A stretch of 64,000 nt of DNA. It comes from Nilaparvata lugens (taxonomy: Eukaryota; Arthropoda; Insecta; Hemiptera; Delphacidae). Made by a program: the position numbers and the translations under genes. Below are positions 19,384-32,316 of the stretch, piece by piece (the first letter of the stretch is position 1; every line of letters starts with the position of its first letter). The notes below the pieces were generated by a model that was not told the DNA's origin, did not search any database, and worked only from the letters and a program-made list of their open reading frames with translations. The DNA lies in the NCBI RefSeq assembly GCF_014356525.2, contig NC_052506.1, positions 16,115,872 through 16,179,871 of the forward strand, given 5' to 3'.

Positions 19384-22300
19384 ATGTAACGAAAATGTTA
19401 GTAAAAGTATCACGCCTACTGAAGAGGAAGAGAAAGTGAAAATAGCAGATCCTGAAGAAAATATCAGTGAAGAGGTAGAAAGTATCAAACCCACTGAAGA
19501 AAAAAGAGAGAAAACGAAGAGAATTTGAATAATTCTTTGAAACCTAAAAGACATGAAGCTACTTGAAGGCAAATCAAGCTTGTTGAAGCAGAACCTTTAA
19601 AGACAAATTGATGTACCAGATTGAAAGAAAGCAAAACTCGATCTAACCTCAAAAAAGTGAATGCTTCACCATTGAAGCCAAAGTTGTCAAATTCACAGAA
19701 AGCATTGAAAAAGAAATTGAAAAGTATTGCCAGTTTGGATAAAAGTGATGAGGCCACACCCACTGTGGTGAGTGAAGCTCCAGCAAAAGATCCATCGCCC
19801 AGTAAGGGTAAGTCACGTGCAAAATTAACTAGGAAAAATTGCACCGATTTACTATTGAACTCTTTAGTAGACAGTAAGCCCTGTACTAGTAAAACGTTCA
19901 AAATTCCAAAATTGAGAAAATCCCATTCGAATAAGAATGAAACACCTTCAAATGAACAGAATGTCGGCGACACTTGCAAACAGAATGTTGATAAAAACTG
20001 TAAAGAGAATGACGAGATGCCTACATCAGCATCCATTACAGAGATACCATTAGCGACACCAGCGACTGCAAACAATTCAAACAGTTTGCCACAATGTACA
20101 GTAATTTCGAAAAGAAAGTCTGTATCTTTTAATGAGCAAATTCAAATCAAGGAAATCGAGTCTCTACCAGGAACAGGTAAATATGAAGTCTCAAATCTTG
20201 GCCACAAAGCTATCAGGAAGGTTGACCAGGAATTTCCTATCAAAATAACAACAACTTATAAGCCACCATGCAAATTGGATGAAATATTCTCGTACATCTT
20301 GAGATGGAGTGTCACCTGGTTAGAGGAAGAGAAGAGAAATGGTGCGGCCGGTAACCAAAGAAGGCCTCCTCCAGTCGGATTCAAAATTCCTATTAAGTGT
20401 TTACCTCATGAATTTGAAAGCTTTTTCAAATACTACAAGTGTGTTCTACCACTTGCTCTACTTGAAACCTGGACAAAAATCAGCAATGACTATATCAACA
20501 AGTCAAATCAAGATTATCTAGTGAAAGTTGATTCTTTCAGAAAAGATATACTAGAATTTTCAATGCTACCATATTCCACTGCATGTCGCCAGCAATTGGT
20601 GATAGATTGTCACACTTATATGCATGAGACAGATATGCGAGAAGGCCTTTTGAGAATAGGAGACTTGGGAATTACCGAACTGCGTTTCAATGTCAATGGG
20701 CAGATTAAGCACATCTATGTTAACGTTTTCTGTTATGTACAGAATGTATCTTCCTTCAAAGTGAGCGATTCACCTTACATTGGTGACAGTGACCTACTTC
20801 AAAAACTGGGACTCGAATTTAATACCAACTTACACCGAGTGCACGTTGGATTGCTGGTCAAATGTCGGAGTGAAGAAGAATCACTTGTAACAAATGGAAT
20901 TGTCAGACTGAAGATAGTATTGTACATTCGCCATACGTTGAAACATTTTGTTTCTTTGTTAAACCTAGAAACATCTCCGTTGACACCAGCAATTTTGAAA
21001 CCATCAACATTTGATTTTTCGGTTGAAGAATTAAAATTCACAAATTTCACGGAAAGTTGAACTCAGCTCAGGAACAAGCTGTGGCTCATGCGACCAATCT
21101 ATGTATGGGCTCCAAGCCTAACATAGGCCTTATTCATGGGCCTCCAGGAACTGGAAAGTCGCATGTGATCATCAATCTGATCCAGACTTTGATATCTGAA
21201 AGTATCCATAAGTTCAACAAACATCCACAAATATTGCTTTGTGCTCCCACGAATGCTGCAATTGATCAGCTGGTGCTAAAGTTGAAGGATATACAATCAA
21301 AACTACCAGAAAAGCATAGATTCAAACTGATCTGCACTGGTCAGGTTGATCGGAGATCAGAGGTGTATCAACTGACACCTCAATGTCTAGCTGAGACACA
21401 ACTCAGGAACGCTGCCAACTTGGATAGTGAGGAGCAGGAATTGGAGGTGAAAATTTAGCAAGGCCAGAGAAACTGCTATATGAATAATATTGACAAGAAA
21501 GGATCAGACTCCGTACAGAGAAAAATTGATGCTATTGATGAAGAGTTGCGAAAACTTAAATTGAATGAAAGACAGCAAGTCACCAGACACCAACAAAGAT
21601 ATCTGGAAACTTCATTAATTAGAAAGGCGCAGATAATCGCAATGACACTCTCATCATGCAACAACGACCAAATCGTCAATGCTCTCACAGACAATGGGAG
21701 AGAGCATCCATTGATAACATGCTGCATCATTGATGAGGCCGCTCAGTGTAATGAGACTGAGCTTCTCCTGCCATTGACACTTGATGTCAGCAAAATTATA
21801 CTAGTGGGAGATCCTCTGCAGCTCACTACAACCACATTCAGTCAGAGATATGAAATATGGCAAATCGCTGTTCTCACACATCTACAAAGTTTGGGAAAAC
21901 AATGAAGGTGTAACATCTACTTCTCCCATCAACTTCTTGGATACGCAATATCGAATGCATCCATCCATTGCAAGTTGGCCTTCTTGCCATATTTACAAGG
22001 GACGGTTGAAAAATAACAGAAGAATTCAGAGCTGAATTCGTATATGCTTGTAAACCATAATTTTCAGCAGAGCAGAGAAAGGGAAACAAATTACTGGGAA
22101 GCCCAATTGGTTGTTAGCTTAGCTTTTTCAATTCTGAAGAAACCATCATCAGAAGAAAGCATGCGTATTGGAATCATAACACCCTATGCAAACCAGAGGA
22201 TAATGATGCAATCTGAAATCCGTCAAAGATCCAATAATGAAGGCGATTATGGAAGTCGGCTCGAAGTGAATTCCAAGGCTAGGAGCGTGACGTCATCATT

Positions 22301-22561
22301 GTCTCGATGGTTCGGTCGGAAGGCATTGGTTTCATGAACGAAATTGAGCGAATAAATGTGATGCTTACACGCGCTGAAAAGTGCCTATTAGTTTGTGCAA
22401 ATTTCAATGCATTTTTGAGCAATCATATCTGGAAGGACCTCTATGAAGATGGAAGTCGGAGAAGAAGAGTCTTCTCGATTAATGACTATGATGACAAGAA
22501 GTTTGATGAATTGCTGGAGACTATTTACGCGAAGCGAAGAAGAGTTAGGAGAAATGAATGA
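19384..22561 (+). pseudogene. Intronless senataxin-like SF1 helicase copy
   Basis: The first 479 codons (19621-21060) are open: a basic, Ser/Lys-rich region, then LDEIFSYILRWSVTWLEEE and LPLALLETWTKISNDY, the pre-helicase region of senataxin. The helicase follows in pieces: GPPGTGKS (Walker A, 21148), CAPTNAAIDQLV, IIDEAAQCNETELLLPL with VGDPLQL, FLDTQYRMHPSI, RIGIITPYANQ, ERDVIIVSMVRSEGIGF and INVMLTRAEKCLLVC. Lesions include a shift near 21057, TAG 21456-21458, a shift near 21850, breaks near 22030 and 22280, and a TAG before ERDVII. No introns are seen over 3 kb, so a retrocopy is likely. Senataxin resolves RNA-DNA hybrids in the nucleus. It lies inside the DUF7869-like element. Confidence 0.85.
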
Positions 22562-22998
22562 GAACAATTGGCAAACGTGGATTTGAAGATAACAAGTGCT
22601 GCAGCACTATCACCTCACTAATGGCAAATGCCACTCCTCAATCTTCAGTCTCCGCAACAGTTCAATCTCGTGGGTGCAGGTATTACTTTATTTATAGTCC
22701 TCACTTAAAAACTTTTGATCAGCTAAAAGATGTAATGGATTTGGAATAATCCGTCTCGAAATACAGTTACCAATATTTCAGCAATCTTTTTTGAAAATAC
22801 CTGCACCAAGTTCCAAACTCTTCAAAATATCTCTAATTTTCTGTAATGGAATTTCAAAGATTCCAATTCAAAATAGTCAAATGAATTCGGGAAAGCATTT
22901 ATTGGAATTTACTGATGCATTTATATAACAGCAATTATTAAATAACAGCATTATTTATTCATCGACGTTATACATCATGATAGATCGGTAGATAAATA
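22562..22998. other. Region after the helicase copy
   Basis: An open plus frame at 22558-22749 without recognised motif may be helicase 3' sequence. No poly(A) tract marks the end of the copy. Nothing else is seen. Confidence 0.35.
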
Positions 22999-23597
22999 CC
23001 GGGTGATTTTTTAGTCCTGTTACCCTATTTTTAATACATGGTAATTTTTCCCTAATAAAGGGAAATTTTGTTTTGTTGCACGAAGTTGGTAGCCCTACTC
23101 ACTCAGTATACACAAGGCAGTGCGAGTTTTTTATCCTTAAGCTGTGTAACATTTTGTGATGATTTCCGGTCGTGTTATGAATAGAATGTCTTTTACCATA
23201 GAACAACAAGAAGAAAGGGTTTATGGCCTCAAGGTCTCCAGACCTCACATCCCCTGATTACTTTTTGTGGGGCTACATTAAGTCTGAGGCCTTCAAAAAC
23301 AATCCTCACAATATTGATGAACTGAAAGCCAATATTACAGACTTAATCACGAATATTTCCAATATAACTCTGATAAAGGTTTCTGCTAATATGGTGAAAA
23401 GAGTCTGAGCGTGTATAACCTCAATGGGTGGACATTTTGAGCATAATGGTATAATAATTTTAAGTAACTAAGAAATGTGAGTAATAAAATATCAATTTTC
23501 TTTTGTAAATAACATATATTATTTTTTTTATTAATACCCAAATTTCCGTTTATAAATTACATCAAAAGGTGGGTAACAGGACTAAAAAATCACCCTG
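22999..23597 (+). mobile_element. mariner MITE, 599 bp
   Basis: Inverted ends CCGGGTGATTTTTTAGTCCT (22999) and the inverse, ...AGGACTAAAAAATCACCCTG (ending 23597), are each flanked by TA (22997-22998, 23598-23599). The plus strand at 23223-23408 reads SRSPDLTSPDYFLWGYIKSEAF and NNPHNIDELKANI, the C-terminal block of mariner transposases. The rest of the transposase is deleted. It is nested in the DUF7869-like element. Confidence 0.9.
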
Positions 23598-24313
23598 TAT
23601 AATGTCATTCGCCCAAAACTGATTGAATGACGAATTCAAATTGAACTATAAAGATGTTATGTTCCATCTCATTGATAATTTTTGTGATGAAAAAACTTTC
23701 CTTTTGAATCTTAAAAATGTTGACTGATAACTCATTCAATATGGAAAAGTATTGATGTTTGACTGTATTTTTGGCAGAAATTTAGGAAATTTGTTTTGAG
23801 CTATGAAAACAAATAAATTTATTAAGTAGTTTTTACAGTCACCTTATTTTGATTCGATGCTATTCACATTGACAGTGGCATTTCACAAGAACTTTAATTG
23901 TTTGACTCTGATTAATAGACTAGCTTTAAAGTTGGTGATTTTTTAAATCCAAAACTGCCTTAAATACTTGTTACTTTTGTTGTTTTGTAATGTATTTTGG
24001 TGAATAGTTCATTGCTTCAGGGCTTCCATTCAAACTAGCTCTAGCTTCAAACTATAGCAAATCTTTAGTATTAATCATGAGTTCAAATTTGAAATTGCCA
24101 TTATCATTATTATAGTCAAGTGGCAAGTTATACATTATAAAGTTGAGTTTGGATGATAAAATAGCACAATGCTATTGCAAAAGTAAAAAAAAAAATATGA
24201 ACCATTCCGTAGACGTCCAATGTTCACAATTTCCATATGATTAAAAAATATAGTTTCCTTGTTCAACTTCACTCAAACTATAAAACTACATGAATAATGA
24301 TTCCAAATAATTT

Positions 24314-24465
24314 TTATTGAGTGTTCTACAACTATAGTTACACTTGCAAACTAGGCCCTGTGGAGGTTCTTTTGCGTTGATTTTTTTACCTGAAGTGGTG
24401 TATGGCTGTCCATGGACACGGCTTTTTTGTTGATTCACTTGAATCTGTCTTTTAGTTGACGACAT
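24314..24465 (-). pseudogene. DUF7869-like gene, copy 4, first exon
   Basis: ATG 24465 begins MSSTKRQIQVNQQ and continues to GKKINAKEPPQG then CKCNYSC. A C-x-C-x3-C cluster after a basic stretch also occurs in copy 5 (CMCRKKC, near 33980), so this is the N-terminal exon of the gene whose main part is at 17823-19340. The downstream end of the exon is not certain. Confidence 0.55.
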
Positions 24466-25101
24466 TCTTATTGAAAACTATTGCCAAATGAACATTCACG
24501 CACAAACAAACATACACTATAAAACCGATCGCGACGCGCCAACTGAGACAACAGACACAACTGAAACTGAGAGGTTAGGTTTCACAGTTCGCTTCGGCGG
24601 CATGGCAGCGTGAAGCCGCGAAATGGCGGTGGCACTTACATGATTCTCCACTACAGTCAGCTGGGCACTTACAGCACCAGCGACATCTTTCGGTCTCAAT
24701 ATCAACTAAAATACTAGTCCAAGGTATATTCAGTGTTTACTATCTTATAAAGCTTAGCTCATACATCATTTTCCACCAAAAATCTCATTTTTAACAATAT
24801 TTTGACACTTACATTGTTTTCCATTTGAACTCCTCAATTGACCTCACATATATTTAATTCGAGGGTGCTGAATCCGAATCTGAAATCGCGAATTCTCTAT
24901 CTTCATTTTGAAGCGATTCAGGTTTTGATGGATAGATGAGACATAATCGTTTCCTAGAAAAATTGACGCAAACCTGGCTGAGAATGATTGAAGAAAACAC
25001 AAACCTTCAAACCTCATTAATTCACAACAATCTCCCGTCTACATGACGCAAACTTAAACCTGGCAGGTTTTCGCTAATATCGTTGTGTAGACCGGGCATT
25101 A

Positions 25102-25785
25102 TGCATATTCTCCAATATTTTTATCGAAAGCTACCTTCTATTTTCTTTGGTAACACAACAAACTAATGTTCGGGAATAATTGATTCATGGGAAAAGCGGC
25201 TTACTTCTATGGAAGATATTTTTACATTAGCAAAAGCAACAACAGCTATGTGGCCGTTTTATAAATAACCCCTTTCTTTCGTCAAGTTAATTTCTGGCCG
25301 AATTTCCTCATTCTTTGCTCACAGATTCCACAACGGACACTTTTGAAGTTTTAAAAATACCCTCCATTCATCATACTGAATAATTAAAATTTCATCGAAA
25401 TTGTTTAAGCTGTTCACGCGATCTGTCAGATATAAAAACAAAATTAGTCTTGATAGAATAGGATCAATTGATAGAACTCCCGTCATAAAAGTTTGTTTTA
25501 TGAAATTATCTATACTCCCAGGGCCAGGAATAGAAATAAAAATATTTATTCTTATATTCATATTCTAATATTTATAAATCTGATTACCCTTTTAAAATTA
25601 TTCAACACGACATGTTTCGGCTATAAATAATGCCATTATTAAGTGATTGGAAAATAAATAATAATATAAAAGCGAAATGGCACTCACTCACTGACTGACT
25701 CACTCACTCACTCACTCGCAGAACTAAAAATCTACCGGACCAAAAACGTTCAAATTTGGTAGGTATGTTCAGTTGGCCCTTTAGA
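25102..25785. other. Region without a recognised gene
   Basis: A minus-strand frame of 80 codons at 25319-25561 has no recognised motif. At 25683-25720 a CACT/GACT repeat introduces the foldback that follows. Confidence 0.4.
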
Positions 25786-26690
25786 GGCGCACTAAGAAAT
25801 CTTTTTGGCAATATTTTAACTCTAGAGGTTGTTTTTAAGGGTTTAAAGTTCGTCTTTTAGCATGTATATTCTTCTTCTCCCAATCTCTTAATTATAATTG
25901 AAATTTCCATATCATATGTTACTATAGAACTATAATCTAGATAGAGTACCTCTTCGAAACAGTTGTTAACTGGCAACTAAATTAATAATTTTGTCAGGTT
26001 GGCATTAAGTTGAGTTGACTGTTAGGTTGGCACCAAGTTGAAGATTTAAATGCATTTATCGCGGAAAAATTGATTGGGCACTGCTACTTCAATCAGAGCT
26101 ATTCCTGAGAATATTATATTATTATTTACTAGCCGTCAGGCTCGCTTCGCTCGCCATATCCGTCTAGCAAGGGGGCTCCGCCCCCTGGACCCCCGACTGG
26201 ATCGTCCAGGATGAGATCAGCAGGCTCGCTTCGCTCGCCTGCATTTTTCATTTGGGTATTTTCATCATATGTTAGGACAATCTAGTCGGGGGTCCAGACT
26301 AAACGTCTGGCTAAACGGATATGGCGAGCGAAGCGAGCCTGACAGCTAGTAATATAATATTCCCAGGATTGAAGTAGCAGTGCCCAATCAATTTTTCCGC
26401 GATAAATGCATTTCAATCTTCAACTTGGTGTCAACCTAACAGAGTTAACTCAACTTAATGCCAACCTGACAAAATTTATTAATTTGGTTACCAGTTAACA
26501 ACTGTTTTGAAGAGGTACTCTCTCTAGATTATAGTTCTATATTAACATATGGTATGGACATTTCAATTATAATTAAGAGATTAGGAGAAGAAGAATATAC
26601 ATGCTAAAAGACGAACTTTATACCCTTAAAACCACCCTTAGAGTTAAAATATCGCCAAAAGATTCCTTAGTGAGCATCTAGGACTTATAA
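25786..26690. repeat. Large foldback repeat, arms of about 370 bp (Helitron-like ends?)
   Basis: The sequence from about 25786 (CACTAAGAAATC) to 26150 recurs inverted between about 26320 and 26690, with roughly 90 percent identity by eye. The centre holds palindromes of GGCTCGCTTCGCTCGCC type in three places. Such GC-rich hairpins and the CACTCACT leader remind me of Helentron-type termini; this assignment is tentative. No replication initiator or helicase gene is present. Confidence 0.65.
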
Positions 26691-26699
26691 GGAAGCTAT

Positions 26700-27062
26700 A
26701 TTTTAAGTTTTGTTGCAATCCGTCCAGTAGTTTTCCAGAAATCGTGATCAGTGAGTCAGTGAGATAAGAATTTTATAAGTATAGATTACTTATCAATGGT
26801 TACCCTTATAGATAGCAGCATCAAACTAAATCTCTCTATTCAATTATATTTTTGAATCAAATGCGTACATTATTAATTATATTAAAGTTGAAATATATAA
26901 TTATATTTATATGTATTGGCTGTCATAAAAAAAACAAATAAGATAAAAATAAATGAATAAAGTCCACATTACCTCCAAGTAATACTGTAAACAGATTGAT
27001 AAGGAAAACGTTTTATTATCTAAATCAAAGTGTTGAAATGAAGAAAATTATTAGACACTCAC
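26700..27062. other. AT-rich spacer
   Basis: Nothing coding is seen between the foldback and the piggyBac pseudogene. Confidence 0.4.
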
Positions 27063-27072
27063 TTGCAATTTG

Positions 27073-28829
27073 TCATTTGTGGAAGTCTTGCATGCACTCT
27101 GGACATGCTGGTACTTTACATTTTCCACAGGTGTATCTTGTTCTTCTTTGACACATTTTCGACCTACATCGTAGTGGATTATCCAATATTTGTTTCATTG
27201 GATAGTGAGAAACTCCATCAAGACGTAGTTCATCACAAACGCCTAGCCTAGCTTTCTTCTTGACAGGAACGGTGGTGCTGGAAGATAGGCGTCCAACCTT
27301 CGGTCTCATGGAACAAGTCTCAATCATCAAAGTCACTATCATCCCCTTGAAGTCAACCAAACTCAAATTTTCATTTTTATTCTTCCTGAATAATATCCAT
27401 GAATTGACAATTGATAAGTTCAGGAAATGGAAAAATATTCTCATGTAGAATCTGTTGTTTTTCATCGAATGTGGATAGTGAGCTACCATACGGTCTGTCA
27501 AGTCAACCCCTCCCATATATCTATTATACAATGATACACAAAAGGGTCTGGTCACATCTACATGAATTTTACGGTCATACCTTCTTGCTTCATCAGTTGG
27601 TTCTTTCCCGACAAAATTTGATATTATGTTAACACATATTGTTGTCAGCCCACCTTACTATTGTAATATTATCTGATGATGTGCAAACACTGATAGTGCC
27701 ACGCCTTTCTTTTAGTATTTCTTTTTCTCCTCTCAGTTTTTCTCAGCTCCAAAAAGTATATTTTTTCTCACAGTTCTAACTGCCAGAATGCCCTTGGTTT
27801 TCAATTTTGAAAATAATTGATAACTTGTGAAGTAATTGTCCAAGAAAAGTCTGTAGTTACTATTTTATAATCCTTTACACAAACGTAGCACCAAGTCCCC
27901 TGTAACTCCCAAATGTGATACTGGTTCATTACGTTTCCCCTGATACATTTCAAATTTGGAAACAAATCCATCTGACCCTGAACGCACCCAAACTTTGAAG
28001 CCCCATTTGTGAGGTTTGGATTTTATGTACTGCTTGGCCTTGCTTCGACCTTTGAAAGGTATGATCATTTCATCTATTGCTTGAAACTCAGTAGGAGGTA
28101 TCACAGTCGCAAAAACATCATTTAAAATTGTCAATATAGGTCTCAATTTGATAAAACAGTCTTTATTTGTCGGTGGAATTTCATCATCATTTATGAAATG
28201 TAAATAACGTTTCAACTTTTCAAACCTTTTCAAAGTCATTGCATCGAATTCCTCTCACACTAGACCAATACATTCTATAATTAGTGTACGTACAGTATCG
28301 AATGTAAGTCATTGTCACATTCAATGCTAAAAATAACTTGATCTCTGACAATTTTGTTGTGAAGTTATGCTCACCACATTGAATAGCATAGCATATTGTC
28401 TCTTTAGTGATCATTTCCAAGATACTATCAGGGAATAGTTTATTGAAATAGCTGTAATGGATTTCACCTTCTATGTGGTTTGTTCCTACATTACCAATAA
28501 ATTGAGGGATATTATCACACAGATCATTGTCTTTATCAGCATACCATAAACGGCATTCCTAGCCGAAGGTCTCTCACAATTTTCCGAACGTTCTTCGTTT
28601 GTATGGTCTGGCGAATTATGATTACTTTCAATTATTACTTCACTTTCACTGGTCACTTCAAGTTCTTCATTATTCACAATAGTGTTCAATCCAATCTCTT
28701 CTTGGAAAATCTTTGGCACTTAGTTTCATCATCACTAAGAATATCTGAATCCAAATCTGAGTCACTAAGATGAACAGCTAATATTAGTAGAAGTTAATCT
28801 TCATCCACAATTTCGTTCAAATCTTCCAT
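27073..28829 (-). pseudogene. piggyBac-type transposase, copy A
   Basis: From ATG 28829 (MEDLNEIVDED, then a stop) the pieces read DFEKVKRYLHF, AIDEMIIPFKGRSKAKQYIK (first catalytic Asp), HKWGFKVWVR, LDNYFTSYQLF near 27838 (second Asp) and MGGVDLTDRMV near 27510 (third). The C-terminus has a cysteine-rich zinc-binding tail (CRSKMC...CGKCKVPACPEC). Stops and shifts separate the pieces near 28790, 28480, 28230, 27870 and 27640. The full order of domains shows an originally complete element. TTAA-flanked ends were not identified. Confidence 0.85.
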
Positions 28830-28989
28830 TTTCGAAAATTAAATTAACTATACACTATTTGTAAGTTAAATACTGTTCACTGTACACAATAACGTCAAAA
28901 ACACAAAGAAATTGAGAAAGAATGTCTGTTCAAACTCAGTTACAAAAACACAGTATGTCATACTACAATAATTTTCAGGTAAAGTTCCA

Positions 28990-29335
28990 GTTTGTTCCAT
29001 TTACAGTCGTCATACACACTTGTGGACGTTTGAAAATGTCACCTTCTTGAGTCAAATGAAAATATATTTGATTGGGAATGATGGTATTGGTACAAAGAAA
29101 TATGATTATTTGTGATGAAAAACTATTGTAACATATAAAGCTTGATAAAGTATATTAAAAAATATTAAAATGAGACAAACAATCAACATAACCATAAACA
29201 TATATACAGCTATATTCATTTATTCTCGAAAACAGCTGTTATGGCGCTGAAAAAGCAATGCTACCAATACAAAACACTACTGGCAACATCTGTGTGTATT
29301 GCTTAGATGTTGAACTAGGAAGAATAGCAAATTAT
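28990..29335. other. Spacer between piggyBac copies
   Basis: AT-rich; no gene seen. Confidence 0.4.
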
Positions 29336-29339
29336 TGCA

Positions 29340-30890
29340 TCATAAAGTTAATGGCCACAAATGTTCCAATGTCCCTGAAGAGGATAATACCACCCAACCA
29401 AACTGTCAAGTAAATCAACACCGCCAATGTGCTTGTTTTACTCCCATATCACATGTGGACATTGAATCATTTCATACTTTTTTGCAGTTCAGTTATACTA
29501 CTTTACATCTTCACACTGGATTAGCTCCAGCAAATGTGGAAAGCATTCTCACACATTTGTTGTCAACCCATATGAGTGAAGACACCTCACAGCCTACAAC
29601 GTTAGCAACATACTCATAGAATGTGCAATGTCTCACAGACTCAACCTCCTTTGAAGTCTTCAACACTGGTAATTTACTGCCAGGGATCCTATCTGCTCGC
29701 ACTGATAGAATTCCCTAAGTGCTCAAATAAACAAGAAGCTGGACTGAAGTAGGCCTATAGTATTTATCAAAGTATATCTTGTAGCTACCACCTCTTGGAA
29801 TTATTCTTGTGAGGTGAAGTACAACTTTACCACTAGCTCCTAAATTTGGTTCACCATCCCTAATGTTAGCGTTTTCTTGACCAGTATAAACCTCAAAATT
29901 ATATGCATAGCCTGTCATACCGGCAAGAACAAAAAGTTTGAAACCATATTTATGGGGGTTTGGCCGGCATGTACATTCGCAGATTATGTCTGTTTTTTGT
30001 AGAGCACATCTGCTCATCAACTGCAATACGTTCTTCAACAGGGATGGATATGAATCTTTCAGGAAGTAAATAAAAAACTGGTCTGATTTTGAAGAGGGTA
30101 TCATACCCAGGTTGTCCATGTGGAATGAGATTGTCATTATTATTAAAGTGATGAAACTGTTTGTTTTTTTTCAAATTTATTTACAGTCATTGCTTCTTGG
30201 ATAATGCTCATTCCAATTTTTGATTTCCAATAGAATCGTATGTTTTTAGCTGTCATTATATAAGTTGAAATTAAAATACCAATGTAGGATAAAACGTCTG
30301 TCCTAGATACAATAAATGGTCTTCCAGGGTTGATTACAGTGCCATACCTTGTTATTTCCTCAATGATCTTTTGCAACAGTTCATCTGTAAAAAAATATCT
30401 AAAGAACTGATAGTGAGTTTGTAGATTTGTGATTGTTGGGGGGAGACTGTCATCACCACTAAACTTTGTGTCACTATAAGATTTTTTCAAGTTTCAATTT
30501 CAATTTATTCAATTCACAATACAAGACACAAGATACATTTACATAGACAACATATCTAGTTTGCTTCCACACAATATTTCTAAGCACCTCCGATTTTTTT
30601 CATACCTGGTAGACCTATTTTGGGGGCAGTAGAAGTTGAAGGCTCATCATGAAAAACTGGAGGGGTTACAGTTGGTTCATCTTCATCTGTTGAGTTATCA
30701 GGTTCTGCATCAGGCAGTTGAACGGTTTTGGTAAACAATTGTTCATCTAATTCATCTAAATCTCCAACTTCCAATTCATCTTCACTGATATCAAAGTCCA
30801 AGATAATTGATTCTGATAAGTTCACAATATCTCCTGATCTCCTGATCCAGTGACAAACTGAGTACCAGGACTTTCATTATCAAAATCCAT
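29340..30890 (-). pseudogene. piggyBac-type transposase, copy B
   Basis: ATG 30890 begins MDFDNESPGTQF; an acidic N-terminus (DFDISEDELEVGD) follows after a shift. Further pieces are FFTDELLQKIIEEITRYG, NNIRFYW-type sequence, AVDEQMCSTKNRHNLRMY (first Asp), PHKYGFKLFVLAGMTGYAYNFEVYTGQ, YFDKYYRPTS (second Asp; the usual DNYYTS is altered) and KHIGGVDLLDSL near 29420 (third Asp), after which similarity fades. More than six frame breaks. It belongs to a different subfamily from copy A (VDEQM instead of IDEMI). Confidence 0.8.
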
Positions 30891-31444
30891 CTTTCATTAG
30901 TTATGAGAAAACTAGACTATTATTTGATGGAAAACAATATTCTATTTTTCTAATGTCTCAAAATGAAGGGAGAAACACAGATCATTACATAAACACAAAT
31001 AATAATGAACTGAAGCAACACTCTCCATTACTGCGCAGCAGAAGTTTGGTTATGTTTACATGTTCACAGATCAGTGAATGCATGGTGTAACCAATGATTT
31101 AGGAACACCCATTAAATTTGAAATTACTGAATACTATTCAATCTTTCTTGAGAAGAAACATAATTTCTACATAAAGGAAGTATTAATCTTTAGAAATATC
31201 ACTTTCTCCAACTAATGGAAGTTAATCATCCTCTATCCTCAATCTATAAGTTATTATAACTTCATTATTAAACTAACACAAGATTATTAATATTATAGAA
31301 AACAACACACAAATATTGAGAAAAATTGCAATGAACTATTCATGCGCATGACTTTTGTAACTGTTTTTTGAACTAAAGACAGTGCTGCCACTACAGGAAA
31401 TGTTTTGAATCAACTCAGAAACATTATGATATATTGCTTGCTTT
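30891..31444. other. AT-rich spacer
   Basis: No gene or clear repeat seen before the left end of the next element. Confidence 0.4.
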
Positions 31445-31460
31445 GCTTGGTGCAAAAAGT

Positions 31461-31700
31461 GCCAATGTCAAAAATCATAAGTTTTGGTAAACAGAGCTTG
31501 AAAGTAAGACTGTAATTTCTTTCTTAAACTGTTCATCAAGAATATTCCCCATTGGATTAATATTTTGTCAGTTTATGAATTAGATTATGACGATTTCAGT
31601 TGTAATATTTTTATTCACCTTAAAATTATAGTTTTCAATTTAAAAGTGACATTGGTACTTCTTGTTCTTAGGAAACTGTTGATTTGAAGGACATTGGTAT
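31461..31700. promoter_or_regulatory. Left subterminal CCAATGT/ACATTGG boxes
   Basis: CCAATGTCA at 31462-31470, GTGACATTGGTAC at 31646-31658 and GGACATTGGTAT at 31689-31700. The same word recurs at the right end (42668-42960). By analogy with other DNA transposons these may be transposase-binding sites; the role is inferred. Confidence 0.55.
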
Positions 31701-32316
31701 TGATTCCATTTGGTTTTTGGGTCAATGTATATTAGTAAAGGCTCAATTTTTATCTGTAATGAATCACAATAATTCATTGATACATAATTTATAATAGATG
31801 GTGATGTAAAACTTCAATTTATGAATGTAAACAAGCTCCATACTTCAAAACTTAGGTTTTACCAATGTAATATTATTGACATAAGCCTTATGGAGCTAGG
31901 ATCAATGCCCCAATTCTTGATTCAATAAAAGAACTGACTCATAGAATAATCTTCTTGAGCTAAAACCAATAATTCAAACATCAATTTCATAGAACTGAAA
32001 ATTAAATCATACCATATTCCATTGAACTTAAGATTCGAATTTTTCAGTGAACAAAAATCCAAAATAAAAACTCTTGCTATTGAAATACTGCATGATACAG
32101 TAACACTTTAATAATACAATAAATTAGACATTTGTTTATTACTAATTACAATTGAATTGACACTGAAACATAATCAGAAATAAAATTTATTATGTTATAG
32201 CTTAATCCTTAACTTGAAAAAACTGACAATTAAATTATTGGAAATTGAGATTACCAAATCAGTCTTCACCAGTTTCAAAAGTTTTTATCAGTTTTTCAAG
32301 ATCCAGTATTGAAAAT
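31701..32316. other. Non-coding left arm of the element
   Basis: AT-rich sequence between the terminal boxes and the stop codon of the gene. No other frame seen. Confidence 0.5.

Larger units (their letters stand above)
17212..25098. mobile_element. DUF7869-like DNA transposon with TIRs and TTA target duplication
   Basis: The left end reads TGCCGGGTCTACACGACAAC (17212 on plus); the right end read on minus from 25098 is TGCCCGGTCTACACAACGAT. With a three-base gap the match extends through AACGATATT and AAAC. TTA lies outside each end (17209-17211, 25099-25101). Inside, on minus, are an N-terminal exon (24314-24465) and a C-terminal part (17823-19340) of a DUF7869-like gene. Between them lie a senataxin-like pseudogene and a mariner MITE. 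This ties the protein family to a cut-and-paste type element. Confidence 0.8.

Noticed and set aside
19485..20075. Minus-strand frame of 196 codons with many hydrophobic residues
   Set aside because: It lies exactly opposite the Ser/Lys-rich part of the senataxin-like copy; the hydrophobic composition is the reverse complement of lysine and glutamate codons.
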